Position numbers and translations under genes: made by a program | Notes under the pieces: generated by a model | What the model was told of the DNA's origin: nothing | The model's database searches: none | The model's input: the letters and a program-made list of their open reading frames with translations, nothing else | Source of the DNA: Streptomyces sedi | GTDB taxonomy: Bacteria > Actinomycetota > Actinomycetes > Streptomycetales > Streptomycetaceae | Direction of reading: 5' to 3' | Length of the DNA stretch: 64,000 bases | NCBI RefSeq assembly: GCF_006335015.1 | Contig: NZ_VDGT01000010.1 | Location: forward strand, 167,202 to 231,201 | In this document: positions 14,057 through 23,516 of the stretch, one piece after another | Position numbering within the stretch: the stretch's first letter is position 1 | Layout of the letters: the number at the start of each line of letters is the position of its first letter

Positions 14057-16759
14057 TCAGTGCGCCGCGGCCTCCCAGCTCACGCCGGCGCCGACCGAGA
14101 CGTCGAGGGGGGCGCGCAACTGGACCGCTCCCGCCATCTCGCGCCGCACCAACTCCTCCACGCGCTCCCGCTCGCCCGGCGCGATCTCCAGCACGATCTC
14201 GTCGTGCACCTGGAGCAGCATCCGGCTGCGCGACTCCTCCCGGGCCAGGGCCTGGTCGACGCGGAGCATGGCGACCTTGACGATGTCGGCGGCGGTGCCC
14301 TGGATCGGGGCGTTGAGCGCCATCCGCTCGGCCATCTCGCGGCGTTGGCGGTTGGTGCTGCCGAGATCCGGGAGGTAGCGGCGGCGGCCCATCAGCGTCT
14401 GCGTGTACCCCACGACCCGCGCCTCCTCGACCACCCGGTGCAGGTAGTCGCGCACGCCGCCGAAGCGCTCGAAGTAGGTGTCCATCAGCTTGCGCGCCTC
14501 GTCGGGGGCGATGGCCAGCTGCTGGGAGAGCCCGAACGCGGAGAGGCCGTAGGCCAGGCCGTAGCTCATGGCCTTGATCTTGCGGCGCATCTCCGCGTCC
14601 ACCGCGTCCTTGTCCACCGAGAAGACCTGGGAGGCGACGGTGGTGTGCAGGTCCTCGCCGGAGGTGAACGCCTCGATCAGGCCCTCGTCCTCGGAGAGAT
14701 GCGCCATCACCCGCAGCTCGATCTGGCTGTAGTCGGCGGTGAGCAGCGTCTCGTACCCCTCGCCGACGACGAAGCCGCCCCGGATGGCGCGCCCCTCGTC
14801 GGTGCGGACCGGGATGTTCTGGAGGTTGGGCTCGGTGGAGGAGAGACGGCCGGTGGCGGCGACCGTCTGCTGGAAGCTGGTGTGGATGCGGCCGTCGGCG
14901 GCGACCGTCTTGATCAGGCCCTCGACCGTGGTCCGCAGCCTGGCCTGCTCACGGTGGCGCAGCATGATCACCGGCAGCTCGTGCTCGGTCTGGCCGGCGA
15001 GCCAGAGCAGGGCGTCGGCGTCCGTCGTGTAGCCCGTCTTGGTCTTCTTGGTCTTGGGCAGGCCCAGCTCACCGAAGAAGACCTCCTGGAGCTGCTTGGG
15101 CGAGCCCAGGTTGAACTCGTGGCCGACGGAGGCGTGCGCCTCCTGGACCGCCTGGCGGACGGCGACCGCGAACTGCTCCTCCAGCGCCACCAGATGGGGG
15201 CGGTCGGCCGCGATGCCGGCGCGCTCCATCCTGGCCAGCAACGCGGAGACCGGCAGCTCCAGGTCGGTCAGCAGCTCGGCGGCGCCGACCTCGGCGAGCC
15301 GGCCGACGAACAGCTCCCCCAGGTCGAGGATGGTGCGGGCCTCCCGCATCAGGGTCTCGGCCTCGGCCTCGTCGTCGGCGCCGAAGGCCAACTGGCCGTT
15401 GTCCTCGGCCGGCCTGGCCAGCTCGCGGCCGAGGAACTCGACGCTCAGGCCGTCCAGAGCGAAGGAGCGCCGGCCCGGCTGGACCAGGTAGGCGGCGAGC
15501 GCGGTGTCCATGGTGACGCCGTCCACCCGCCAGCCGTGCTCGGCGAAGACCCGGAAGACCTCCTTGGCGCCGTGCAGCACCTTGGGGCGCTCGGCGTCGG
15601 CGATCCAGGCCGCGAACGCCGCCTCGTCCGCCGCGCCCAGCGCCTGCGGCTCGAACCAGGCGGCCGGCCCGTCGGCCGCCGCCAGCGCGACCGCCGCGAC
15701 GGAGCCGGCGCCCAACTGCCAGCTGTCGCGCGTCGCCACGCCGAGCGGCGCGCCGGCCCTGGCCTCCAGCCAGGGCGCGAGCGCCCCCTCGGCCAGCAGC
15801 TCGCCGTCGATCTCCACGCCCTCGGCGACGGAGACCTCGCTCTCGGCGGCGCCCGGGTCGACGGAGAAGAGCCGGTCGCGAAGGTTGGCGTTGCGGAACT
15901 CCAGGGCCTCCAGCAGTCCGGTGACCGCCGCCGTGTCGAACGGCTCGCGGGCCAGCTCGGCGGGGAGGCAGCCGAGCTCGACCTCGCGGTCCAGCTCGGT
16001 GAGGACGCGGTTGAGCTTGACCGACTCGACGTGGTCGCGGAAGGACTGGCCGGCCTTGCCCTTCACCTCGTCCGCGCGGGCCACCAGGTCGTCGAGCGAG
16101 CCGAACTGGTTGATCCACTTGGCCGCCGTCTTCTCACCGACGCCGGGGATGCCGGGGAGGTTGTCCGAGGGGTCTCCGCGCAGCGCGGCGAAGTCCGGGT
16201 AACGGGCGGGCGGGAGGCCGTACTTCTCCAGGACCTTCTCCGGGGTGAAGCGGGTCAGCTCGGAGACGCCCTTGGTCGGGTAGAGAACGGTGATCTGCTC
16301 GGTGACCAGCTGGAACGCGTCCCGGTCGCCCGTGACGATGGAGACCTGGAACCCCTCCCCCGCCGCCTGGGTGGCGAGGGTGGCGATCACGTCGTCCGCC
16401 TCGAAGCCGTCCACCGCGAAGCGGCGCACCCGCATCGCGTCCAACAGCTCGCCGATCAGCTCGACCTGGCCCTTGAACTCGTCGGGCGTCGCGGAACGGG
16501 TGGCCTTGTACTCCGCGTACCGCTCGGAGCGCCAGGTCTTCCGCGAGACGTCGAAGGCGACGGCCAGATGCGTGGGCGCCTCGTCACGCAGGGTGTTGGC
16601 GAGCATCGAGGCGAACCCGTAGATCGCGTTGGTCGGCTGGCCGACGGCCGTAGTGAAGTTCTCCGCCGGAAGGGCGAAGAAGGCGCGGTAGGCCAGGGAA
16701 TGCCCGTCCAACAGGAGCAGGCGGGGCGTCTGGGTGCTCTGCGATGCGTTCTCAACCAC
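14057..16759 (-). CDS. polA: DNA polymerase I
   Basis: 900 residues. The N-terminal 5'-3' nuclease domain has LLLLDGHSLAYRAFFALPAE, AVAFDVSRKTWRSERY and DGFEADDVIATLA, then the helix-hairpin-helix GIPGVGEKTAAKW. The central exonuclease-like domain is degenerate, as usual in actinobacteria. The polymerase domain has motif A LLTADYSQIELRVMAHLSED, motif B RRKIKAMSYGLAYGLSAFGL and motif C QVHDEIVLEI. It fills gaps after excision repair and removes Okazaki primers. I chose the GTG giving VVENASQSTQ because a promoter motif ends seven bases upstream, implying leaderless mRNA. An in-frame GTG at 16783 behind GAGAGGAG would add eight residues (VVRGRIDD) but lies inside that promoter. Confidence 0.96.
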   Translation of the reverse strand: MVENASQSTQTPRLLLLDGHSLAYRAFFALPAENFTTAVGQPTNAIYGFASMLANTLRDEAPTHLAVAFDVSRKTWRSERYAEYKATRSATPDEFKGQVELIGELLDAMRVRRFAVDGFEADDVIATLATQAAGEGFQVSIVTGDRDAFQLVTEQITVLYPTKGVSELTRFTPEKVLEKYGLPPARYPDFAALRGDPSDNLPGIPGVGEKTAAKWINQFGSLDDLVARADEVKGKAGQSFRDHVESVKLNRVLTELDREVELGCLPAELAREPFDTAAVTGLLEALEFRNANLRDRLFSVDPGAAESEVSVAEGVEIDGELLAEGALAPWLEARAGAPLGVATRDSWQLGAGSVAAVALAAADGPAAWFEPQALGAADEAAFAAWIADAERPKVLHGAKEVFRVFAEHGWRVDGVTMDTALAAYLVQPGRRSFALDGLSVEFLGRELARPAEDNGQLAFGADDEAEAETLMREARTILDLGELFVGRLAEVGAAELLTDLELPVSALLARMERAGIAADRPHLVALEEQFAVAVRQAVQEAHASVGHEFNLGSPKQLQEVFFGELGLPKTKKTKTGYTTDADALLWLAGQTEHELPVIMLRHREQARLRTTVEGLIKTVAADGRIHTSFQQTVAATGRLSSTEPNLQNIPVRTDEGRAIRGGFVVGEGYETLLTADYSQIELRVMAHLSEDEGLIEAFTSGEDLHTTVASQVFSVDKDAVDAEMRRKIKAMSYGLAYGLSAFGLSQQLAIAPDEARKLMDTYFERFGGVRDYLHRVVEEARVVGYTQTLMGRRRYLPDLGSTNRQRREMAERMALNAPIQGTAADIVKVAMLRVDQALAREESRSRMLLQVHDEIVLEIAPGERERVEELVRREMAGAVQLRAPLDVSVGAGVSWEAAAH

Positions 16760-16766
16760 GTCGTCG

Positions 16767-16789
16767 ATCCTGCCACGGACCACTGACAC
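16767..16789 (-). promoter_or_regulatory. RecA-NDp/PafBC-type promoter of polA
   Basis: GTGTCAGTG, eight bases, then CAGGAT. The -35 part matches 8 of 9 positions of TTGTCRGTG; the -10 keeps the A and final T of TANNNT but not the first T. The polA GTG follows after seven bases. A DNA-repair gene is a sensible target for this damage-responsive promoter class. Confidence 0.55.
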
Positions 16790-16841
16790 TCCTCTCCCGC
16801 CGTGGGACGATCGGGCGGACGACGGCCGTCGACGCCCGCCA

Positions 16842-16881
16842 GCCGCGGCCCGGCCGGACGTCGCGCCGGCCGGGCCGCGGC
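16842..16881. repeat. 16-bp inverted repeat in the polA/ydeP-like divergent region
   Basis: The arms 16842-16857 and 16866-16881 (core CCGCGGCCCGGCCGG and CCGGCCGGGCCGCGG) are perfect, with an 8-base loop. It sits between two divergent starts, where a terminator is not expected, about 40 bases before the oxidoreductase ATG. Confidence 0.8.
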
Positions 16882-16921
16882 CGGCGGATCGGACCCCAGC
16901 GGAGTCGAGGTTGAAGCAGCG

Positions 16922-19204
16922 ATGACAGCGAAGCCGCCCGGCGATGACCCGGTCCAGGACGCCCCCGACGTCGGCGCGCCGCGGCACGCGGCGGCCGGGC
17001 TGCCGGCCGTCGGGCACAGCCTGCGGATGGCCCAGCGGCAGATGGGGGCGCGGCGCACCGCGTTGACGCTGCTGCGCGTCAACCAGCGGGACGGGTTCGA
17101 CTGTCCCGGCTGCGCGTGGCCGGAGCCCGACAAGCCGCACCGCGCCGAGTTCTGCGAGAACGGCGCGAAGGCGGTCGCCGAGGAGGCGACGCTGCGCCGG
17201 GTCACGCCCGCGTTCTTCGCCGAGCACTCGCTGGAGGAGCTGTCCGGGCGCTCCGGCTACTGGCTGGGGCAGCAGGGCCGGCTGACCGAGCCGATGTATC
17301 TCGCGGAGGGCGCGAGCCACTACCGGCCGATCGGCTGGGACGAGGCGTTCGACCTGGTCGCCGAGGAGTTGACCGCGCTGGAATCGCCGGACGAGGCCGT
17401 CTTCTACACCTCGGGGCGCACCAGCAACGAGGCGGCCTTCCTCTACCAGCTCCTCGCCCGCGAGTTCGGCACCAACAACCTGCCGGACTGCTCCAACCTC
17501 TGCCACGAGTCCTCCGGCGCGGCGCTGACGGAGACGCTGGGTGTGGGCAAGGGCAGTGTGCTCCTGGAGGACCTCTACCGGGCGGACCTGATCGTGGTCG
17601 CCGGGCAGAACCCGGGGACCAACCACCCGAGGATGCTATCGGCGTTGGAGCGGGCCAAGGCGGGGGGCGCGCGGATCATCACCGTCAACCCGCTGCCGGA
17701 GGCCGGGCTCGAACGGTTCAAGAACCCGCAGACGCCGCGCGGGCTGGTCGGCGGCGGCACGGCGTTGACCGACCTCTTCCTCCAGGTGCGGCTCGGCGGC
17801 GACCAGGCGCTCTTCCGGATGCTGAACCGGCTGATCGTCGAACGGGACGCCGTGGACCGCGCGTTCGTCGACAGCCACACCCACGGCTACGCGGAGCTGG
17901 CCGAGGCGGCGCTGGCGACCGGCTGGGAGGAGACGTTGGCGGCCACCGGGCTGGCGCGGGAGGAGATCGAGCGGGCGCTGGAGATGACGCTGGCGGCCGA
18001 CAGCGTGGTGGTGTGCTGGGCGATGGGGCTGACCCAGCACCAGCACGCGGTCCCGACCATCAAGGAAGTGGTCAACTACTTGCTCCTGCGCGGCAATATC
18101 GGTCGCCCGGGCGCGGGGGTCTGTCCGGTGCGCGGGCACAGCAACGTGCAGGGCGACCGGACGATGGGCATCGTGGAGCGGCCGGGCGAGGAGTTCCTGG
18201 ACGCGCTGCGCGACGAGTTCGGCTTCGAGCCGCCGCGCCACCACGGCCACGACGTGGTCAACGCGATCCGCGCGCTGCGCGACGGGCGGGCCAGGGTGTT
18301 CTTCGCGATGGGCGGGAACTTCGTGGCGGCCAGCCCGGACACCGACGTCACCGAACGGGCGATGCGGCGCGCCAGGTTGACGGTGCATGTCTCCACCAAG
18401 CTGAACCGTTCGCACTGCGTGACCGGCGCGCGGGCGCTGATCCTGCCGACGTTGGGGCGCACGGAGCGCGACGTGCGGGCGGGCGGCGAGCAGTTCGTGA
18501 CCGTGGAGGACTCGATGGGGCAGGTGCACGCCTCGCGGGGCCGGCTGCGGCCCGCCTCCGACGCGCTGCTCTCCGAGCCGGCGATCGTCTGCCGGCTGGC
18601 CCGCCGGGTGCTGGGCGCGGGCAGCGCCACGCCGTGGGAGGAGTTCGAGGCCGACTACGCGGCGATCCGCGCGCGTATCGCGCGGGTGGTGCCGGGGTTC
18701 GAGGACTTCGAGACCAGGGTCGCCGCTCCGGGCGGCTTCACCCTGCCGCACGCGCCGCGCGACGAGCGGCGCTTCCCCACCGCCACGGGGCTCGCCCACT
18801 TCACGGCGGGTCCCGTGACCTACCCGAAGGTGCCCGAGGGCAGGCTGCTGCTCCAGACGCTGCGCTCGCACGACCAGTACAACACCACGATCTACGGCCT
18901 CGACGACCGCTACCGGGGGATCAGGGGCGGGCGCAGGGTGGTGCTGGTCAACCCCGGGGACGCGGCCGAACGGGGGCTGTCCGACGGCGACTTCGTCGAC
19001 CTGACCAGCGAGTGGACGGACGGGACGGAACGGGTGGCGCCCGGCTTCCGGGTGGTCCACTACCCGACGGCGCCGGGCTGCGCCGCGGCGTACTACCCGG
19101 AGACCAACGTGCTGGTGCCGTTGGACGCCACGGCGGAGAGCAGCAACACGCCGGTCAGCAAGTCCGTGGTGATCCGTCTCACCCCCGGGACGCGTTGTCA
19201 GTGA
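16922..19204 (+). CDS. FdhF/YdeP family molybdopterin oxidoreductase, 760 aa
   Basis: A formate-dehydrogenase-like molybdopterin enzyme of the YdeP subfamily. Visible marks are NQRDGFDCPGCAWPEPDKPH near the N-terminus, SGRTSNEAAFLYQLLAREFG, the NNLPDCSNLCHESSG loop at the expected metal-ligand position, and AGQNPGTNHPRM followed by LLRGNIGRPGAGVCPVRGHS. The C-terminal molybdopterin dinucleotide-binding domain has LRSHDQYNTTIYGLDDRYRG. The usual N-terminal four-cysteine Fe-S motif is reduced to a CPGC pair. Reaction and electron partner are unknown; in E. coli YdeP contributes to acid resistance. It is divergent from polA and its stop overlaps the promoter of the thioesterase gene. Confidence 0.9.
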   Translation: MTAKPPGDDPVQDAPDVGAPRHAAAGLPAVGHSLRMAQRQMGARRTALTLLRVNQRDGFDCPGCAWPEPDKPHRAEFCENGAKAVAEEATLRRVTPAFFAEHSLEELSGRSGYWLGQQGRLTEPMYLAEGASHYRPIGWDEAFDLVAEELTALESPDEAVFYTSGRTSNEAAFLYQLLAREFGTNNLPDCSNLCHESSGAALTETLGVGKGSVLLEDLYRADLIVVAGQNPGTNHPRMLSALERAKAGGARIITVNPLPEAGLERFKNPQTPRGLVGGGTALTDLFLQVRLGGDQALFRMLNRLIVERDAVDRAFVDSHTHGYAELAEAALATGWEETLAATGLAREEIERALEMTLAADSVVVCWAMGLTQHQHAVPTIKEVVNYLLLRGNIGRPGAGVCPVRGHSNVQGDRTMGIVERPGEEFLDALRDEFGFEPPRHHGHDVVNAIRALRDGRARVFFAMGGNFVAASPDTDVTERAMRRARLTVHVSTKLNRSHCVTGARALILPTLGRTERDVRAGGEQFVTVEDSMGQVHASRGRLRPASDALLSEPAIVCRLARRVLGAGSATPWEEFEADYAAIRARIARVVPGFEDFETRVAAPGGFTLPHAPRDERRFPTATGLAHFTAGPVTYPKVPEGRLLLQTLRSHDQYNTTIYGLDDRYRGIRGGRRVVLVNPGDAAERGLSDGDFVDLTSEWTDGTERVAPGFRVVHYPTAPGCAAAYYPETNVLVPLDATAESSNTPVSKSVVIRLTPGTRCQ

Positions 19205-19217
19205 GAGCTGATAGAAC
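19195..19217 (+). promoter_or_regulatory. RecA-NDp/PafBC-type promoter of the thioesterase gene
   Basis: TTGTCAGTG (perfect), eight bases, then TAGAAC. The last base differs from TANNNT. It overlaps the stop of the oxidoreductase gene and ends seven bases before the next ATG, which has no Shine-Dalgarno sequence, so the mRNA is probably leaderless. Confidence 0.6.
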
Positions 19218-19224
19218 GGCGCCC

Positions 19225-19761
19225 ATGGGCGAAACCAGTGACACTCTGTTCTCCCCCCACGTCGTCGACGAGTGGTCGGGGCTCGGCATCGACCTGCCGG
19301 CGCTCTTCTCCGCCGGTGACCTGGGATCCCGTATGGGCCTCGTGGTTCTGGAGGCCGGCCCCGAGCGGGTGGTGGGCACGCTGCCGGTGGAGGGGAACAC
19401 CCAGCCGTACGGCCTGCTGCACGGCGGAGCCTCCGCGGTGCTCGCCGAGACGCTCGGCTCGGTGGGGGCGATGCTGCACGGCGGGCCGCACAAGATCGCG
19501 ATGGGCGTCGACCTCAGCTGTACCCATCACCGACCGGTGCGCACGGGGACGATCACGGGCGTGGCGACCCCGGCGCACGCGGGCCGCACCTCCGCCACCT
19601 ACGAGGTGGTGATCACCGACGACCGCGGCAAGCGCGTCTGCACGGCCCGGCTGACCTGCGCGCTGCGCCCGGCCGCCCAGCAGAACGCGGCGCCGGCGGA
19701 GGCGGATTCGGCCCCCTCGGAGGGCGAGGCGGATGGCGCGGCCGGGGGGATAGGGGTCTGA
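19225..19761 (+). CDS. PaaI family hotdog-fold thioesterase, 178 aa
   Basis: Hotdog-fold acyl-CoA thioesterase. The signature QPYGLLHGGASAVLAETLGS carries the active-site HGG turn and the acidic residue on the following helix. VDLSCTHHRPVRTGTITGVA and AGRTSATYEVVITDDRGKR follow, as in PaaI/YbgC-type enzymes that hydrolyse phenylacetyl-CoA or related thioesters. The last 35 residues are an Ala/Glu-rich tail outside the fold. The start has no Shine-Dalgarno sequence but a promoter motif seven bases before it. Confidence 0.88.
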   Translation: MGETSDTLFSPHVVDEWSGLGIDLPALFSAGDLGSRMGLVVLEAGPERVVGTLPVEGNTQPYGLLHGGASAVLAETLGSVGAMLHGGPHKIAMGVDLSCTHHRPVRTGTITGVATPAHAGRTSATYEVVITDDRGKRVCTARLTCALRPAAQQNAAPAEADSAPSEGEADGAAGGIGV

Positions 19762-19783
19762 GGGGTTCGGACGGTCGCCGGGC

Positions 19784-20008
19784 TCAGCCGTCGGGTCGGC
19801 GGGCGTAGAGGTCGAGTCGGCTGCAGACCATGCAGCGCCAGGCGTCGATGATCCAGCGCTGCCGTCCGAACAGCTTGGCGGTGCCGAAGGCGTCGCGTTC
19901 CAGCGGCCCGGAGACCCAGCGGCCGAAGCGCGGGCGCGTGTAAGGCTGTTTTAAGAATCCCTCCTCCCAGGCGTCGCTTCCGCACTGTGCGCAGGTCCAC
20001 CTGTTCAT
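19784..20008 (-). CDS. Zinc-ribbon hypothetical protein, 74 aa, with a TTA codon
   Basis: A small protein with CAQC at residues 6-9 and CMVC at about 59-62, the paired CxxC knuckles of a zinc ribbon. The segment between is aromatic and basic (PYTRPRFGRWVSGPLERDAF, and KLFGRQRWIIDAWR). It resembles small Streptomyces zinc-ribbon proteins of unknown function. The TTA codon at 19952-19954 (L19 or L20, in GFLKQ) followed by AAA is unlike neighbouring codon use and suggests bldA dependence. It is convergent with the thioesterase gene. A role in nucleic acid or protein binding is only a guess. Confidence 0.7.
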   Translation of the reverse strand: MNRWTCAQCGSDAWEEGFLKQPYTRPRFGRWVSGPLERDAFGTAKLFGRQRWIIDAWRCMVCSRLDLYARRPDG

Positions 20009-20114
20009 GCCCGCACGCTAGATCGTTTCGGCGGCCGTCGGACAGGGCCGGGCGGCCGGTGTGACAGCCCCGTCGAGAAACCGGGACGGTCTCGCGTTCC
20101 GGGAGCGGACGGCG

Positions 20115-20151
20115 GCGGGCGGTGGCCGACCCGGGGTCGGCCACCGCCCGC
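20115..20151 (-). terminator. Terminator of the liv operon
   Basis: 17-base perfect arms (GCGGGCGGTGGCCGACC and its complement) around a 3-base loop, 22 bases past the stop of the last liv gene. Confidence 0.85.
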
Positions 20152-20173
20152 GCACCGCTCGCGGTCGGGCCCG

Positions 20174-20946
<773 letters not shown>

Positions 20947-20950
<4 letters not shown>

Positions 20951-22080
20951 CCTCGGTCCTCCTCGCGCGCGGCGTCGGCGGACCGTTCGGGCCGGTCGCC
21001 CCCGCCGCTGGTCTCGCTGCTCTCCCCGGCGTCGGCCTCCGCGTCGGCGTCGGCACCGGTTCCGGCATCGCCCTCGGCGTCGGCGTCGGCGTCGGGACGC
21101 GCCGGGTCGACGGCGCCGGCCCCCGCCTCGTCGCCGTCCTCGGATGCCTCCTCGCCCTCGGACACCGCCTCGGCCTCCGCCTGGCGGGCGGCCTCCGCGT
21201 GCTCGGCCTGCTCAGCGACCAGTTCGGCGACGGCCTCGGACTCCTCGGCGTCCGTCGGGACCCCGAGGTACGCCTCCACCACGGCCGGGTCCTGCTGGAC
21301 CTGGGCGGGGCTGCCCTCGGCGATCTTCTTGCCGAAGTTGAGCACCGCGACGCGGTCGGCAACCGACATCACCAGCCGCATGTCGTGCTCGATCAGCAGC
21401 ACGCTGACGTCGAGTTCGGTGTTGATCCGCCGGATCAGCCGCTCCAGGTCCCGCTTCTCGGTCGGGTTGGTGCCGGCCGCCGGCTCGTCCAGGAGCAGCA
21501 GCTCAGGACGGGTGCCCAGGGCCCGCGCGATCTCCAGCCGCCGCTGCTCGCCGTAACTCAGCGAGGACGCCAGCTCGTTGATCCGGTGCTCCAGGCCGAC
21601 GAACGAGAGGACCTCGTGCGCCTTCGCGTCGCTCTCCCGCTCGTCCCTGCGGGCGTTGGGCAGCCCCAGCATGATCGAGACGGGGTCGGTCTTCTGCCGG
21701 GTCTCCACCGCGATCTTGACGTTCTCCAGCACGGTCAACGCGCCGAAGAGCCGGATGTTCTGGAACGTCCTGGCCACGCCGAGACGGCTGACCTTGTGGG
21801 GCTTGCGGCCCCGCAGCTCGTGCTCGCCGCCGGCCCTCGGCCGGAAGCTGATCCGGCCCTCCTGCGGGTGGTAGGCGCCGGTCAGCGAGTTGAACAGGGA
21901 GGTCTTGCCCGCCCCGTTCGGCCCGATCACGGCCAGGATCTCGCCCCGGCCGACGCGGAGTTCCACCTCGTTGAGGCTGGTGAGGCCGCCGAAGCGGAGC
22001 GTCACCCCGGTCGCGTGCATCACGTCGTCGCCGGACGCGGGAGTCCGTGCGCCCTTCTGCCCAGTGGTCTCGGTCGTCAT
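20947..22080 (-). CDS. livG: Branched-chain amino acid ABC transporter, ATP-binding protein LivG with long acidic tail
   Basis: 377 residues, about 100 more than usual. Residues 20-275 are a standard LivG: GPNGAGKTSLFNSLTGAY (Walker A), ARTFQNIRLF, LSYGEQRRLEIARAL (signature), LLLLDEPAAGTNP (Walker B) and LLIEHDMRLVMSVADRV (switch His). After VVEAYLGVP the chain continues as a low-complexity tail rich in A, E and D (for example ADADAEGDAGTGADADAEAD). Such Ala/Asp/Glu tails are common additions in Streptomyces; a function is not known. Both ends overlap neighbours by four bases, so the four genes are translationally coupled. Confidence 0.95.
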
Positions 22081-23516
22081 CCCTGCGCACCTCCCGGCTG
22101 CGCGCCCAGGGCGTCGGCCGCGCCGGTGCCCTCCTGGGACATCCGCAGCTCCCGCTGCCTGCGCCGCGAGGGCCACAGGCCCTGCGGACGGTAGATCATC
22201 ATGACCACCAGCAGACCGCCCAGATACATGTAGCGGTCCTGCGGGTCGACGCTGTCCCGCAGGTACTCCGGCAGCCACACGAGGATGGCCGTGCCGAGCA
22301 GCACCCCGGGAATGGAGCCCATCCCGCCGAAGACCACGTACGACAGCGCCAGCACCGACAGCAGCACCAGGAACATCTCGGAGTTGATGAAGCCGAGCTT
22401 GCTGGCGTAGATCACGCCGGCGATGCCGGAGGTGGAGGCGCCGATGGCGAACGCCAGCAGCTTGAAGCGGACGGTGTCGACGCCGGTGGAGGCGGCGGCC
22501 ACCTCGTCCTCCCGGATCGCGGTCCAGGCACGCCCGACCCGGGAGTGCTCCAGCCGCAGGAAGAGGAACAGCACGCCCACGATGAAGGCGAGTTGCAGCC
22601 AGTAGTAGGGCGCGGGGTCCAGGCCCCACTCGTAGGACCAGAAGCCCAGGTCGATCGAGAACCGGTCCGACGAGGCGCCCCGGGTGCCGCCGGTGAACTC
22701 CGTCCAGTTCTTGGCCGTCAGATAGACGATCTCGTGGAAGCCCAGGGTGACGATGGCCAGATAGTCGCCGCGCAGCCGGAGCGTCGGCGCGCCCAGCAGC
22801 AGGCCGGCGAGCAGGCAGGTGACCACCGCGACGGGGATCACCAGGAAGTTGTTCAGCTCGACGGGCGGCTCGACCGGCAGCCCGCCGGTCCAGAACGCCG
22901 CGCTGTAGGCGCCGATCGCGAAGAACGCGATGAAGCCGAGGTCCAACATGCCGGCCCAGCCGACCACCACGTTCAGGCCGATCGCGATCAGCAGGAACAT
23001 GCCGATCTGGTCGACCATCACCTGCTGCCAGAAGGTGCTGACCATCAGCGGCAGCAGGATCAGCACGACCAGCAGCGCCGCCATCCCGCCCAGCTGGTAG
23101 CCGCGGTGGGTGCGGAAGAGCCCGTTCAGGGAACGCGAGCCGTCGGCCGCGCGCCGCACCAGACCGGGGAGACCTGCCGGGGGCGGGGTCTTCCCCGCCG
23201 CGCCGTCGGCGGGCGGGGCGGCCATCTCCTTGACGCGGTCCAGCAGTCCGCGCAGCCAGCCGTGGAGGAACTCCCGGACCGCCCAGATCGCCAGGAATAT
23301 CCCCAGCCAGATCCAGATACCGGTGCCGGTGAAGTTCTCCTCCAGCGCGTAGAACAGGTCGTTGCGCGCGCCCTGCACGCCGGTGACCTGGGCCATCACG
23401 ACCGCGGTGGTCACCATGGCGGCGAGCCGCCTGTAGCGCGGCTGCTGATACCAGGACTGCTTGCGCAGCCTCGCCGCCGACGGGGTCTTCTTCTCCGTCG
23501 TCACTCCGTGACTCAT
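22077..23516 (-). CDS. livM: Branched-chain amino acid ABC transporter permease LivM
   Basis: 479 residues with about ten hydrophobic segments. The LivM signature is clear: GWAGMLDLGFIAFFAIGAYS, then LRGDYLAIVTLGFHEIVYL and the coupling loop RLEHSRVGRAWTAIREDEVA, which contacts the ATPases. An N-terminal extension of about 150 residues with two extra hydrophobic segments precedes the conserved part, as in other Streptomyces LivM proteins. It forms the membrane channel with LivH. It overlaps livG and livH by four bases at its two ends. Confidence 0.94.
   Translation of the reverse strand: MSHGVTTEKKTPSAARLRKQSWYQQPRYRRLAAMVTTAVVMAQVTGVQGARNDLFYALEENFTGTGIWIWLGIFLAIWAVREFLHGWLRGLLDRVKEMAAPPADGAAGKTPPPAGLPGLVRRAADGSRSLNGLFRTHRGYQLGGMAALLVVLILLPLMVSTFWQQVMVDQIGMFLLIAIGLNVVVGWAGMLDLGFIAFFAIGAYSAAFWTGGLPVEPPVELNNFLVIPVAVVTCLLAGLLLGAPTLRLRGDYLAIVTLGFHEIVYLTAKNWTEFTGGTRGASSDRFSIDLGFWSYEWGLDPAPYYWLQLAFIVGVLFLFLRLEHSRVGRAWTAIREDEVAAASTGVDTVRFKLLAFAIGASTSGIAGVIYASKLGFINSEMFLVLLSVLALSYVVFGGMGSIPGVLLGTAILVWLPEYLRDSVDPQDRYMYLGGLLVVMMIYRPQGLWPSRRRQRELRMSQEGTGAADALGAQPGGAQG

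Noticed and set aside
16757..16783. polA starting at 16783
   Set aside because: It lies inside the promoter motif and adds a non-family segment; the start at 16759 is preferred, though not proven.
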